From contig NC_045145.1 of NCBI RefSeq assembly GCF_008831285.2, forward strand, positions 10,662,802 through 10,726,801: DNA of 64,000 nt, written 5' to 3'. The position numbers were made by a program, and so were the translations under genes. Shown piece by piece: positions 48,083 to 59,280 of the stretch. Under the pieces are notes generated by a model. The model had not been told where the DNA came from, ran no database searches, and saw only the letters and a list, made by a program, of their open reading frames with translations. The stretch's first letter is position 1, and each line of letters starts with the position of its first letter. This stretch comes from Nymphaea colorata. Lineage: Eukaryota > Streptophyta > Magnoliopsida > Nymphaeales > Nymphaeaceae.

Positions 48083-48540
48083 CTCCTTGGATTCCTCTGC
48101 TTCTCTAGATTATGCCTGTAAAGTTTTATAATTTTTGAAGTCGTCTATAAAAAAATATGGATTTTTGAATGACTGTCTGTCGCTGGAGTGTTTTCTGCGA
48201 CATAAAATCTGAAAACTACATCAGATTCCAGCGACCGGCGCTGCTAGCTCCGGTGTCAAAAAATAACAAATAAGCACTCGTTGGATTTGCCTGATTCTGA
48301 AGATTACTCTTGTAAAATTTCATAATTTTTGGATAAGCGGTTGAGGAGATACGGATTTTTGAGTGACCGCCTATCGCTGGAATGCTTTCCTGTAAAACCA
48401 GAAACTGAACGGTATTCCGGTGGCTGGCGCTGTCAGTTCCGCTTTCGGAAATTATCGAGCATGAGCTCGTTGGATTTACTTGCTTCTGAAGATTATCTCG
48501 GAAAAATTTCATAATTTTGAAAAACCCGATGAAGATATAT
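48083..48540 (+). repeat. Degenerate tandem array of about 190-bp units
   Basis: Three unit starts are seen: GAGCTCCTTGGATTCCTCTG (about 48087), GCACTCGTTGGATTTGCCTG (about 48273) and GAGCTCGTTGGATTTACTTG (about 48461). Each is followed by CTT/TCTGAAGATTA, AAATTTCATAATTTTTG, TTTTTGAATGACTG and CGCTGGA(G/A)TG. The units are diverged. Similar text in plants is often LTR or satellite derived; I see no LTR borders here. Confidence 0.78.
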
Positions 48541-48549
48541 TAATTTTTG

Positions 48550-51500
48550 AATGACTGTTGATTGAAACAGGAAAAAGAGGGAGGTGCTCCCGTGAGGGGA
48601 GAGAAAGACCAGCAAGAAATGAAAAGAGGGCTAGGGTTGGACCAAATTTATATCAAATTTAAAAAATTACAAGAATGGTCCACCTTAGTAGTGTAGTTTT
48701 CGGAAAAGCGGTTATATTTTTCAAATATTCATGTCGCAACGTTTTTGCTAAAAACTTTTTCAAGAAGAGGCATGTGTTATTTTCAGCATGAGTCGGATAT
48801 TTCATACGAAATAGCGAATTGGTACCCTCTAAGTCCTTAAAATGTCCAAAAGAGAGTTTTTATTAAATTGTTTGCAATTTCAGTGAAAAAGTGAAATATT
48901 ATGTTGTATTTGCTCTATAATGCCTTTAGTTTTGTTTGAAATTTCAGAAAAAGGGTTCTGAGATCTCTTGTTTCTATATAATGATTACAATATTATTATT
49001 TGAATTTTTGGATGTGAGATACTATGTATTGTTGCATGTTTACTCGACTTTGTTTTGTTGCCATTAAATCAAGTTATAAAATGGCTTATTTTTGTTGTAT
49101 GAGAAACCGAGCCTAAGGGCAGTTTTTGTGAGAGGTAATAGACGATGTCTAATGATGAGAAACCCTCACATTTGAAATTCGAAGGCGAAACGTTGACTGT
49201 GTGCAACAGTTTATGTGAGTGGGAGCTTGTGTTTTTGCCCAGTGTTTGGCTTTGTCTCGGGAGGTGGTGGTGTGCGATAGCTCATTGTTGGCGCACACTC
49301 CTCTGTCTGTACTGGAGGGTCCATAGGGTATTGGGTGGCATAAGGGTCTGGGATTTTGTTGTTGTTGTTGGAGAGCGAGGCGTCTCCTGGTCCCTCAACC
49401 CGGGTGCCTAGAGGTGGCATGCTGCTGCAGCGGCGATCTGGGATATCTCAGGAAGCTTCACTACATGTTACCCTCGATCTGTTGGATCGCCTGGTGAAGA
49501 TGTGTTCTGTTTTGCCCGTCAGTGCCTATGGGGTTTTCTATTGTTGCTCAGCACGATGACCATGACATTGTCAGAGAACCACGGTTGGAAGCCTACAAAA
49601 TTTTGAAGGTTGTACACACCTCATTTTGTTTCTGATAATGAGACGTAACTTTTTGTGTGTTAAGATTTGGGTACTTATGGCTGTTGATCATAGGGACTCA
49701 TTCGTTTTTGTTTGAAGAGATAAAATATTACTTTGTTGGGCCATGTTCCATTTATAGCTGAATTTTTCCATACTTAGAGGAATTTTGACCCTTCTTTCTA
49801 TCTCTACAGATAGTTCTTGAGGGTTTGTAGCTATTAGATCGACCTTCTCATGCTTGTGATGGACGGGCATTGGCAGTCTGGACACTGCGTCGGATTTGGG
49901 CTTAGTGGTTATTTTAGTTGTTTGGGTCCAAGTGTTTTTATTGTTGAAATCAATAAGAAGTTGTATGTTACACCTGTTGCAAAACATGTTTCAACAAACA
50001 AAAATACCAGGTAAAACATATTAAGTAAAAATTCATTGACTTTATGCACTAGAATGAGTAGTAATGTCATCTGTTAGATGTTGAAGGTGATGCTTTGAGG
50101 GGTGGAGCATATGCTGATTTGTTATAGCTGGCAATAAAAGAGACAATAGGTTATATGTCCATATGTCCTCAATAGAGAACAAGTACTTATTTCATTTGTT
50201 ACACATTATACATGATGCATTTGATGGAGTTGAAAGATGTTTTATTGTACCATAGTTTAAATGAAGTAGATGTTGATTTGCCACTACCACAACCAACAAA
50301 GCAGACAATAGGTTGTAGTCATCTATTCTACTATACTTGAACATCTATAGAAATGTCGTTATTTGAGACTAAATCAATCATACAATGCTGCTATTGATTG
50401 AATGTCTTGTGTCTTGCATTCAGTACAAGCAATATTCACTGCCTTCGCATGACTTGTGTATGTCATTTGTTACACACAAGGGTGCAAGTTGAAGATGATT
50501 CTATTGAAGCATAGTTAGCTGAAACAGATGCTCAAGGAGTCACCAACAGTTAAAATAAATGATCAGTGGTAGACTGTGAAATGCCAAAGGCAACCATACA
50601 GTTAGCATATAGGCAAATGTGGATTGGAACTGAAAGGCTTCAATCCTAGATTAAATTGGTTCATAAATTTGGTAATCTTCACATAAATAATTTGTTTTTG
50701 AAGTTCACATGCTCATGAAGCTTGAATTAAGCATTCCTCAATTGATTAGATGTTTATAAAAAATTTGGAGTACCTATTAGTAATGATTTGTGATATATAT
50801 GGTAAGTTGTATGCACTCACATGCTTCATAAAAGTATGCACCAAATGTTTGAACAGTGGCCAATCATCAGTTCTGTTTATTTTATGTTGTCATTTTTTGA
50901 ATTCACAACCATTCTCACCAATCATTTCCAGCTTATTGAGTAGGATCTTTTATTTATACATGCATGCATTCAAAAGACAACCATAAGCTTTGTGATATGC
51001 AACTGTTGTATCATGTATATAAAGTACATGACATGCTCTATTTATTGGTATGACTTTTTGCTTTGATTCACAAATCCAAAAGTAGACTTGTGCATGCTTC
51101 TTAAGCTTTTGTGCTGTACACCTTTGGAGTAATTGTGCTGTACACCTTTGGAGTAAGTAACTTGCTATTGGTAGTTGGAGAACTAGATGGGAAGACCTTA
51201 TAAGTGAATGCTAAATGGAATAGCGATGTGCACCCATATGCAACCCAGAAAAAAAGAAGTTGAGTTGAGGACAATCTTTTGGGGAACTTCACCGTACATA
51301 AAATATGTAAGTATTTGGTATTAAATAATACATCTTATGTCTGTTGCTACATTTTACAACCCATGTGTATAACAAATGTTGCAGAGACTATCAATTGATT
51401 TGCACTTTAGTTATGCAAAGATCCTTATCCCCATAAGCAAGGGAAAATGTTTTGAAAATATTCTACTGTTGATTAGAGAAAGTGGTGTGAATCTGGAGGC

Positions 51501-51600
51501 AAATTAAAAATAGGGAAACAAAATTTAGGAAAAGGGAAAAATATTTGTTTGCTTGCATATAGAAAGTCATGTCAAGGTTGATTTCCAGCTTGGAAATAAA
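48550..51600. other. No recognised gene
   Basis: A G-rich stretch at 49200-49560 has ORFs of up to 88 codons, unrecognised. A 24-bp tandem duplication (GTGCTGTACACCTTTGGAGT) lies at 51111-51158. Confidence 0.45.
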
Positions 51601-51609
51601 ATCCACATC

Positions 51610-53505
51610 TACTACAAAAAATAGCAGTTTTATTGACGTGAAGGAAATGTCAAAAGAAAAAGCAAAACCGTCAGTAATATATATATTAATGGCACACTGC
51701 ACCTGTAACGTAGATGGTGTCGCTGAAGAAACTGCGAAACCGTCATTGTTTTACCGACAGCATAGTAATGTTAGTAAACTTTGCACTATTACTGACAGGT
51801 ACTCTATGTGGTAAAAAGTTCGTTTTGTATTGACGTTTCCAGACCCTTAAAATAGTGGACAGCTAGACGAGCACAATCAGACCACGAATATATTCTAGTT
51901 AAAATAGCTTGTCGCCCACTGGACAAAGGCAGCGAAGTGTAAATGATGATGATTGATAGGACGGTGCACAAAATTGTAGGTTGCAGTTGCATTAAAGTGA
52001 ACGGTTGTAGATGGATAGGTTGTTGAAGCAGTAAAATGATCTACCATGAAATATTGAAATGCTTTCCAATCTAATTTACATAAACTAAAAAAGTAGAGAA
52101 TTAGAGCTGTGTGTGAGCATCAGAAGCGCGGTAACTAAATGAAAAGGGAAAACGAGCGTGTGTGAGCGTCGGGAGCAGCTAATTAGAGCAGAGAATTTGT
52201 GCAGAGGAAACCTCATTACACACTGCCCTAACAGATGGCCGATGAAGGTGGGTGCACTTGTTACTGACCGTGGCCAGTGAAGGTGGGTGCGATATGGACG
52301 ACGGTGGCCAGTGGAGGTGGGTCGCCAATGGAGGTCGTCACATCGACGGTGTGCAGCTTCATTGCTGGAGGTAAAGAAGACCTGCAGTTAGGGCTGCACA
52401 GGAGCCGAGTCGAGCCCAAGCTTGGCCAGTTCAAATTTGACTCGTCTGAAAACACTCGAGCTCGAGCTTGGCTCTAAAGTCTTGACTCGAGCTCCTTATA
52501 GCAAGCTCGATCTCGAGTTGCCTACGCAAAATCGAGCTGGAACTCGATTAGTTTAACCCATTTAATTCGTTTAATATTAACTCGTGTAAGCATTAACTCG
52601 CTCAACTTGTGTAAGCATTAACTCGTTTAACTCTATAACTTGTAAAACCGGTTTTGACAATATTATATAGAGTATTGGTTTGCGAGTTGAGTTGAGTATA
52701 AACGAATCGAGTTCCTGAAACTCCAATTCGACTCGTTTATCATTTCGAGTATCATTATAAACTCGAACTCAGCTCATTTATAAACGAGTCGAGCACAAGC
52801 TGAGTTTTTTCGAGCGAATACTAGTTGAGCCCGAATGACTGGGTTACTTGTGCAGCCATACCTGCAGTGAGAAAACAGAAAGTAGAAAGGGGGAAAGGGA
52901 ATCCGATGGAGAAAATAAGGGTTAGCATTGATTGACTGGAACAGCAGAACCGTCAGTAAGAGAGGCTACATTGATGCGCACCGAAACCTATCAGTAAAAC
53001 GAACATACACTGAGGGCAAGGGAAACTTTAGTGATAAACTTATAAATACTGATGACTCAAGAAAAAAATGTCAATAATAAACAGAAAAATACTGACGACG
53101 CAAGTGATAATCAATCAACAATGACGATTGACGAAGGCCATCAGTAAAAGTTGAATCCTTACCGACATGCACGAAATACATTAGAACCTATTCCCTCCGC
53201 GAGGGACACCATTACTGTTACTGACAGGCACCCATAAGGTCAGTGAAACATTGACCACTGACGAGTATAGTCAAACGAGACTATTGGCTGAAATGAATAT
53301 TGATTATCCGTTAGTTCATCAGTAAATATCCAGTTTTTAGTGACGACTCTTTCCGGAAATCAGCAAATATGAAGCTTTTCTGAAAACTATATCCGACTGT
53401 AGATAAAAGCTTTTTTTATTGATACCATTGGGACGCCGCCGACGAAATCCTTTTTTAACAGACGGTTTTGTTTCCCGTCAGTAAAAGTTCGCTTTGTTTG
53501 TAGTG
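51610..53505. mobile_element. CACTA-like (EnSpm) remnant, non-coding
   Basis: The left end TACTACAAAAAATAGCAG and the right end (inverted) CACTACAAACAAAGCG resemble CACTA termini; the left has lost its first CA. Both ends lead into ACTGACGG / ATTGACG. The word CGTCAGTAA or CATCAGTAA recurs many times in the flanking 0.5 kb at each side (for example 51668, 52955, 53145, 53475), as subterminal repeats do. Flanking triplets ATC and ATT differ at one base. No transposase is present. A hAT MITE (52389-52860) is nested inside. Confidence 0.72.
52389..52860. mobile_element. hAT (Ac-like) MITE, 472 bp, nested in the CACTA remnant
   Basis: The left TAGGGCTGCACAGG and the right end (inverted) TATGGCTGCACAAG are flanked by a perfect 8-bp target duplication CCTGCAGT (52381-52388, 52861-52868). 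The interior is full of GAGCTCGAGC / AACTCGTTTAACTC words in both orientations. Non-coding. Diverged relatives are probable at 2092-2580 and 54481-54790. Confidence 0.9.
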
Positions 53506-54849
53506 ATTTGATTTACTTGGGAAGTTGTTTCTTTCAACTTCTTGCATATGGATGTATATACCTAGTGTTGACCTCATTCACACTTTTAATTTAAACAACC
53601 AAGGGCTCTGTTTGGGAGCTAGCATTCAAATGAAAACCTCACAACCTTTTTGGGTGCTCTACTTTTGATATCTCGCCAAGCTACCAGGACACGGATTCTT
53701 TGCAAAGAACTAATTTAATTGAGCTGGCTAACATGGCGTCCTACATTGTTGCATGGTAGTAACTAGGGACTTTCACATATAAAGGTCCATACTGGAGAGA
53801 GAGATCGAAAAAATTTGTAAAGAGAGAAAGGTAGATGAATAAATCGATTGATCACCAGACGTCGGGAGAGAAAGAGGGACAGAAACAGCGGTTCTAGAAA
53901 GCAAGTGGAAGACCTTTTTTTCTCAGACGACCTTTTCGACTCGGCACTTCCTTAAGCTCCATTCTCTAACCATGTCTTTGGATTCCATTGCTCGTCAAAA
54001 GAGGTGGATTATTAAACTTTGATATGCCAAGTTGATCGATCGGCAAAGAGAGGCAGATGAGAGAGAGAGAGAGAGAGAAATCTGATTGTCACTCTGAGTC
54101 GGAGGGATATGATTGTCAGTCGGTAATTTGGCACCAGAAGAACATATTCTAACTTCGTATGTGGGGGCTGCACGAGCAGAATATCTGTAGAACGATAGAT
54201 ACATCCTTCGAATCAATGCATTGTTCTAGGATCTGCACACGATACGAGGGGAACGTGGCATGAAAGGAACAAGGGGTGAAATGGTTTGCCTCCAAGGCAG
54301 ATTCGTAATTAATGTCTTTGATGAGAAGTCGATGCGTTTTACCATTATAGGAATGGTTAGGCTCTTAGAGTCTTCGGTCAGGTCCACTCTTCGGTAAGAA
54401 GGTGAAGCGTTTTACCATTATTGAAATGAGCGAGTTGAAAGACGGGCCTCTTCCATAGGTTTTCCGTAGGAATGTATAACGAGCGAGTTGAGTTTGCTTG
54501 AGATTGGCTCAACCTTAACTGTAGTTCAAGTCAAACTTTATAAGGCGAGTTTGAGCTTGGAAAATGAAATCCGAGCTCTAGCTTGGCTCATTTAAACTCA
54601 TGTCACTTGAAGAAAATGATAACTAATAGAAAGGGTGATAAAATTCATTAACAAATTATCGAAATGCCTTTAATAATTGGTAAACAAGGAAACATGAGTC
54701 GAATGGGGTTTAAACGAGTTGAGTTGGAATAACTCGAAAATGACTTAGTTTATAACTCGAGTTTTAAATTAAGTTGGAGCTCGACTGGTTTATGGTGGGG
54801 TTGTGGTAATTGGACGCCTCCAAGCACGTGGAGTTGCGGGAGGAAACCC
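53506..54849. other. Spacer with diverged GAGTTGAG/GAGCTC-rich repeat
   Basis: 54481-54790 resembles the interior of the 52389 MITE (GAGCGAGTTGAG, CTCGAGTTTTAAATTAAG, GGAGCTCGACTGG) without recognisable ends. GCGTTTTACCATTAT recurs at 54333 and 54407. No gene recognised. Confidence 0.5.
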
Positions 54850-55027
54850 CAGTGACGTCCTTTGTTCGGGAAACGAACATATGGCTGCATGGAAGCATCT
54901 AACGCGACCCAAAAAGCTTTCCGGAACAACCACCGAATATTCGGCCTCTCGTTAACCACTCAGACTCCCGCGTACTTCCTTGGTCCCGTGTCCATCTTCA
55001 TACGGAGTGCGCGAAAATCGAGCTACG

Positions 55028-55072
<45 letters not shown>

Positions 55073-55232
55073 TCGTCGAGGCAACAAATATTAGGTTCCT
55101 CAATAATGGGGCACAATGGTATTTCTCTAATCATTATCTGTTTGTGGAGGTCCTTGTTTCTCCTTTTAATTCATTAGGGTTCTGTGTCATGTCTAGTTGA
55201 ATTAGTTTTGACTTGTTTTGCCCTATGCATGA
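54850..55232 (+). promoter_or_regulatory. Probable promoter/5' leader of the inositol-monophosphatase gene
   Basis: GC-rich, CG-containing sequence (54850-55030), unusual in this AT-rich window, is followed by a CT microsatellite (55032-55069), which is frequent in plant 5' leaders. It lies directly upstream of the first recognisable exon. No clear TATA box was chosen. Confidence 0.45.
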
Positions 55233-57151
55233 ACCCAAAAAGATGTTGTCGGAACGTACCTGATTGTGGCGATTGAAGCGGCGAAAGGAGCTGGAGATGT
55301 AAGAGATTCTTTCCCCCCCTTGCAAATTGGTAAAGTTGGTGCTTGGCAGTGTTCTGGTTGGAGTTCTAATTTTGATTGGTTGGTGATATTTAGGTGATCC
55401 GTAAAGGATTTTACCAATCAAAACATGTAGAGCATAAAGGCCAGGTAATTATTTTAGGAGTGCATTGTGGTACCTAAGCTATTTGGGTTGTTTTTATTCT
55501 GGTTGTTATATGTTTGTTGCGCTCCTTAGGTTGTGATTCTTTTATGCATTCAAGTTCTGTGAAAGTGAAAACGAACTATTTTCCCTCAATATGGAGATTA
55601 CTGTGAGCAATGGTTTTTCCCCTAAACTACTGGGTTCTGTTCCGTATTAATCGTCTACCGCTGGTACTTCTTGCACGTCTTGTTTCTCAGGTGTGGTTTG
55701 AATTTTTGGTTTTTCTACTCGTGTCCTTTTATTGGTCCTGTTTTTGTTCTCGTCCTTTTATTGGTCTTGATTTGCTTGTGGGTCTTTCTAGAATCAGATG
55801 TGGAATTCGATGAGGGCAACTAATGTTTGTGTGTGTGTGTGTGTGTATGAACACCTTCTAGGCGTAACCCAAATACTATTTTTTTTTTTTTACACAGTTT
55901 GGCATGGTGATACTAATTAATTAGTCCATTGGACAATGATTGAAAGCTTCCCTTCTGTTCAAGTTTGTGAACGGCACTTGTCATTCTTTTGCAATGAAAA
56001 TTGTTCCTCTACATTATGCCAAAGAATATCGATTGTTGAAAACGTTGATTCCCCCATGAAGGTGGTATCAGTAGTTTAAATGTTGACTGATAATATGTAC
56101 ATGACTTGGTTCCCGTATAGGAATTCAATTTAGTCTGTGTTTGCTTTTGTGGCAACCAATTCCTGGTAACCGAGACTGCTTTATTTCATTAGTGTATTTG
56201 AATGTCAGTTAAATTTATTTCTCTTATTGGAGATCATTGCATGTGCAATACTTTTGTTCAATGTCTGGATAATTTAGTCTAATCTAGTAACGCTTTAATC
56301 TTTATAGGGAATACCATATTAGCTTGTTTTTGTTGCGTTTGATGCTTGCTAAACATTTGGCTTTTGTATGCTTGGACTATTTACACTGATGTGTTTTTCT
56401 TTACATTCCTTTTAATGTCCCATCTTTTCTCGATTTGTTTCCTTTCTCCACTTTTCTTTTCATCTGTTTTCTTTGTTTGATCCCTGGGGAGCACAAATCC
56501 ACCTATGCTTTGGCTTTTACGCCAGACCACAAACACTGTATTCAAGCTGGAGATGCCTCCTTAACTTTTGAAAATTTAGCTGATTACCAGGCCATATGTG
56601 TATACGTTTCCTTTTCCCATTCTTTCAGTGACTCCTTTTTTTCTTTTTTTTATCCCATTGAAGGTTGATCTGGTTACCGAGACTGATAAGGCCTGTGAAG
56701 AGCTTATATTCAATCATCTCAAAAAGCATTTTTCTGACCATAAGGTATTATATGTGGGTAAATTTCCACTGGATAGGGAATGGAGAGAGCTGTTACTGAA
56801 CCGTCATTATCATGATGACCATTTCTATTTTCAAAGTTTATAGGAGAAGAAACTTCTGCATCACTTGGAACTGTAGAACTGACTGATGATCCTACTTGGA
56901 TAGTTGATCCTCTTGATGGAACAACCAATTTTGTTCATGGGTATGGACTGGTTCCGTTTTCTTGTGTTCTTTACATTTAGAATATTTTCTTGCAAGATTT
57001 CAATGGACTACACACTCAAAGTCTGCAAAGTGCTTGATGCTTATCTTAATGATGGGTGTTTTTCAGGTTCCCTTTTGTTTGTGTTTCAATTGGCCTTACA
57101 ATCGGAAAAATTCCTACTGTTGGTGTTATATACAACCCAATAATCAATGAG
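55233..57151 (+). CDS. Inositol-monophosphatase family protein (L-galactose-1-phosphate phosphatase/VTC4-like), 5' part
   Basis: Family members hydrolyse myo-inositol-1-phosphate and, in plants, L-galactose-1-phosphate of the ascorbate pathway, using Mg2+. The exons are 55233?-55298 ([15 protein letters not shown]), 55394-55444 ([17 protein letters not shown]), 56664-56744 ([14 protein letters not shown]...HFSDHK), 56837-56940 and 57067-57151. The fourth has [10 protein letters not shown] with the metal-binding Glu, and [15 protein letters not shown], the family signature with two Asp ligands. The fifth reads [20 protein letters not shown] then IYNPIINE. All junctions are consensus and in phase. 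In the first exon no ATG is in frame: a TGA at 55230 precedes it, and ATGs at 55225 and 55229 are in other frames. So either an upstream exon holds the start (acceptor AAAAAG at 55242) or one base was gained in the A5 run. The 3' half, about two thirds, is beyond the window, after an intron with two insertions. Confidence 0.87.
56488..56590 (+). other. Unassigned open block inside intron 2
   Basis: Between the second and third exons of the phosphatase gene, an open stretch reads [20 protein letters not shown] then [13 protein letters not shown]. It has near-normal codon use and a possible donor-like end. It matches nothing in the phosphatase family and I do not recognise it. It may be a captured exon or chance. 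Confidence 0.3.
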
Positions 57152-57223
57152 GTAAGCATATGTATGCTTGTGATGTTTATATTTTTATGTGCTTAATTAT
57201 CAAGCATTCCAGGCAATAGAAAC

Positions 57224-57466
57224 TGTTGACGGATCTTGGTGTTTGGGTTCGGGTCTGGACCCGATCCAGTATGTCCTAATTAGGGCATACTTATATCATT
57301 GTAAACCCTAATCTAAAGTTTTAATGAAATCTTAAAAGAGAGAGAGTCTGGTCGCTAGTGGGCGCCAGTTCCTCCTCGTTCGTGGTTTTTTTCTTCAAGC
57401 TGAGGGTTTTTCCACGTTACATCATGTTAATCGTATTCCTTTATTCTTGATCTTCGTGTTTCTACA
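57224..57466 (+). repeat. 5' LTR of Copia element 57224-62763
   Basis: 243 bp, TGTTGACGGATCTTGG to CTTCGTGTTTCTACA. Partner at 62521-62763. Confidence 0.96.
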
Positions 57467-58240
57467 TGGTATCAGAGCCGTGAAGTTCCGGCGTGTCTGA
57501 TTCGCGTTTTGTTTCTGTTGTGGTCGTGTGAGAGGAGGACTCGTGCCGGCACTGTTCATTGACCATCGCCCGACGCCGTGCCGTTAGTGTTTGCTGCCCG
57601 ATGGGGACGCGGTCATCGCCCGACGCTGTTGGTGTTCAGGCATCTATTCCAACAACTCACTCGGCGCCGTTGGAGTTCCGGCGTCTTTTCTAGCGCCTCA
57701 CTCGACGCCGTTGGAGCTCCGGCGACGCCTCGACGCCCTCTGGAGTTCTTTCCGGAGACTCTGTTTCTGCCCTGCTTGCCGCTGTGAAGCTCCGGTGGAC
57801 CTCGACGAAGGCTGTTGTGCCCGACGGTGCATCTTCTGGCTGCATCGCCTGAGAACGTTGCCGCCGCCGCCCCCAGCGTCTCCAACTGCGTCGCCCGTTG
57901 TTACTCCATCGCCTGGTGGAGTCCCTGCGTCGCCCGGTGGAGTCCCAGCGTCACCAGCTGTTGCCGCCCTGCCGCTGCCTAGCCTCTGCCGCCCTGCTTC
58001 TGACGCTCCGCCCTGCTGCCTCAGCGTCGCCCGACGCTCCTTGTCGCCCTGTTGCCTCAACGTCGCCCGACGCTCCCTGTCCGTTGCTTCTTGCCCCCCC
58101 TTCACCGTCTGCCTTGCCTGCTGCCTTGCCTTGCCTGCTTCATCGTCTGCCGTTGTGCCTTGCCTTGCCTACTTCATCGTCTGCCGCTGCTCGCTGCTAC
58201 TGTTCCTTTTCTGCTCTCTTTATAGCGCTGGTCTGTGATT
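57467..58240 (+). other. Copia primer-binding site and long GC-rich leader
   Basis: TGGTATCAGAGC (57467-57478) is the initiator-tRNA primer site. The 760-bp leader before gag is strikingly C/G-rich for this window. It contains repeated CGTCGCCCG(A/G) words (for example 57926-57950, 58023-58075) and overlapping Pro/Ala-rich ORFs that I take to be fortuitous. Confidence 0.85.
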
Positions 58241-59278
58241 ATGGCAGCGTCTTCCTCGTCCACCGTCAACACTGATCAATCTGAAATTGGGTCTTATAGA
58301 CCTGAGAATGTTCCCGTTCAAGTCACAACTATTCGCCTTACCAAGGAGAACTATGTCTCGTGGTCGGCTGCTATGACTATGGGGATTGCAGGCCGCGGTC
58401 GGATTGCCTATATCAATGGAAGAAAACCTGAACTGGCAGAGACAAGTGGTGTGTGGGACACTTGGTTTCTTGAGGATAATCAAGTAAAAACTTGGATTGT
58501 CAACTCTGTTTCAGCTGATATCCAACCCCTTATTCTTCGAAAGAAGACTGCGAGAGACATGTGGGTGATTTTGGAGCAAATGTATGGCCAGAAGAAAACA
58601 ACTATCCGGACTTACCAACTCATGAAGACTGTCTATGGAATTCGTCAAAGGAACTTATCTGTTGCAGATTATTATGGGGCTTTGAAAGCCAAGTGGGAGG
58701 TTCTTGATTATTATTATGACATTAAGTGGCATTGTCCTTATGATCAGGCACTTCATGTTGCTAAAGAGTGGGAAAATAGGGTGTTCCTCTTATTAGCTGG
58801 TTTAAATGATGAGTTTGAAGGTGTTAGAAGCCAGATTCTGAATTCAGGAGAAGTGTCGAGTATTGAGGATGTGTATTCTCGTGTTGAAGCTGAAGAACAG
58901 AGGAGGCTGGTTACTGCTGGGGGAAAGAGAAATCTCATGTCATATAATGAGAGATCTGCTCTTGTTAGTCGGGGTCCTGGACGCACCACTAGATCTCTTC
59001 GTAGATGTACTCATTGCAAGAAGAATGGTCATACTGTGGATTTTTGTTGGGGTCTTCATCCCGAGAAAAAGGGTAACAAAGGGAAATCATCTAATGGGAA
59101 GCCGACTGTCTCTGAGGAGACAAAATCTAGTGGAGGAAAGATCTCCATTTCTGCTGAACAACTTCGGGAACTGAGGGCTTATTTGGGTCGGATCGATGTC
59201 AATCAGGTTGAGGCATCAGATGAGATAAAGGCTAGTCATGCTCTTGCCATTGTAGGGATAAAGGTAACTCTTGTGTAG
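58241..59278 (+). CDS. Copia gag protein, 345 aa
   Basis: The ATG at 58241 (MAASSSSTVNTDQSE) opens a frame to the TAG at 59276-59278. The N-terminal half has the gag core (YVSWSAAMTMGIAGRGRIAY, WIVNSVSADIQPLILRKKTA, YQLMKTVYGIRQRNLSVADY). A zinc knuckle, CTHCKKNGHTVDFC (C-x2-C-x4-H-x4-C), sits near residue 260. It forms the retrotransposon particle and binds RNA. The frame is undamaged. Protease follows three bases later in another frame, so this copy would make gag alone unless ribosomes shift. Confidence 0.9.
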   Translation: MAASSSSTVNTDQSEIGSYRPENVPVQVTTIRLTKENYVSWSAAMTMGIAGRGRIAYINGRKPELAETSGVWDTWFLEDNQVKTWIVNSVSADIQPLILRKKTARDMWVILEQMYGQKKTTIRTYQLMKTVYGIRQRNLSVADYYGALKAKWEVLDYYYDIKWHCPYDQALHVAKEWENRVFLLLAGLNDEFEGVRSQILNSGEVSSIEDVYSRVEAEEQRRLVTAGGKRNLMSYNERSALVSRGPGRTTRSLRRCTHCKKNGHTVDFCWGLHPEKKGNKGKSSNGKPTVSEETKSSGGKISISAEQLRELRAYLGRIDVNQVEASDEIKASHALAIVGIKVTLV

Positions 59279-59280
59279 GG

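Noticed and set aside
57578..58238. Pro/Ala/Ser-rich ORFs of up to 215 codons before the Copia gag
   Set aside because: They are open in several frames and on both strands because of C/G-rich repeats in the retrotransposon leader. They match no family, and the normal gag starts at 58241.
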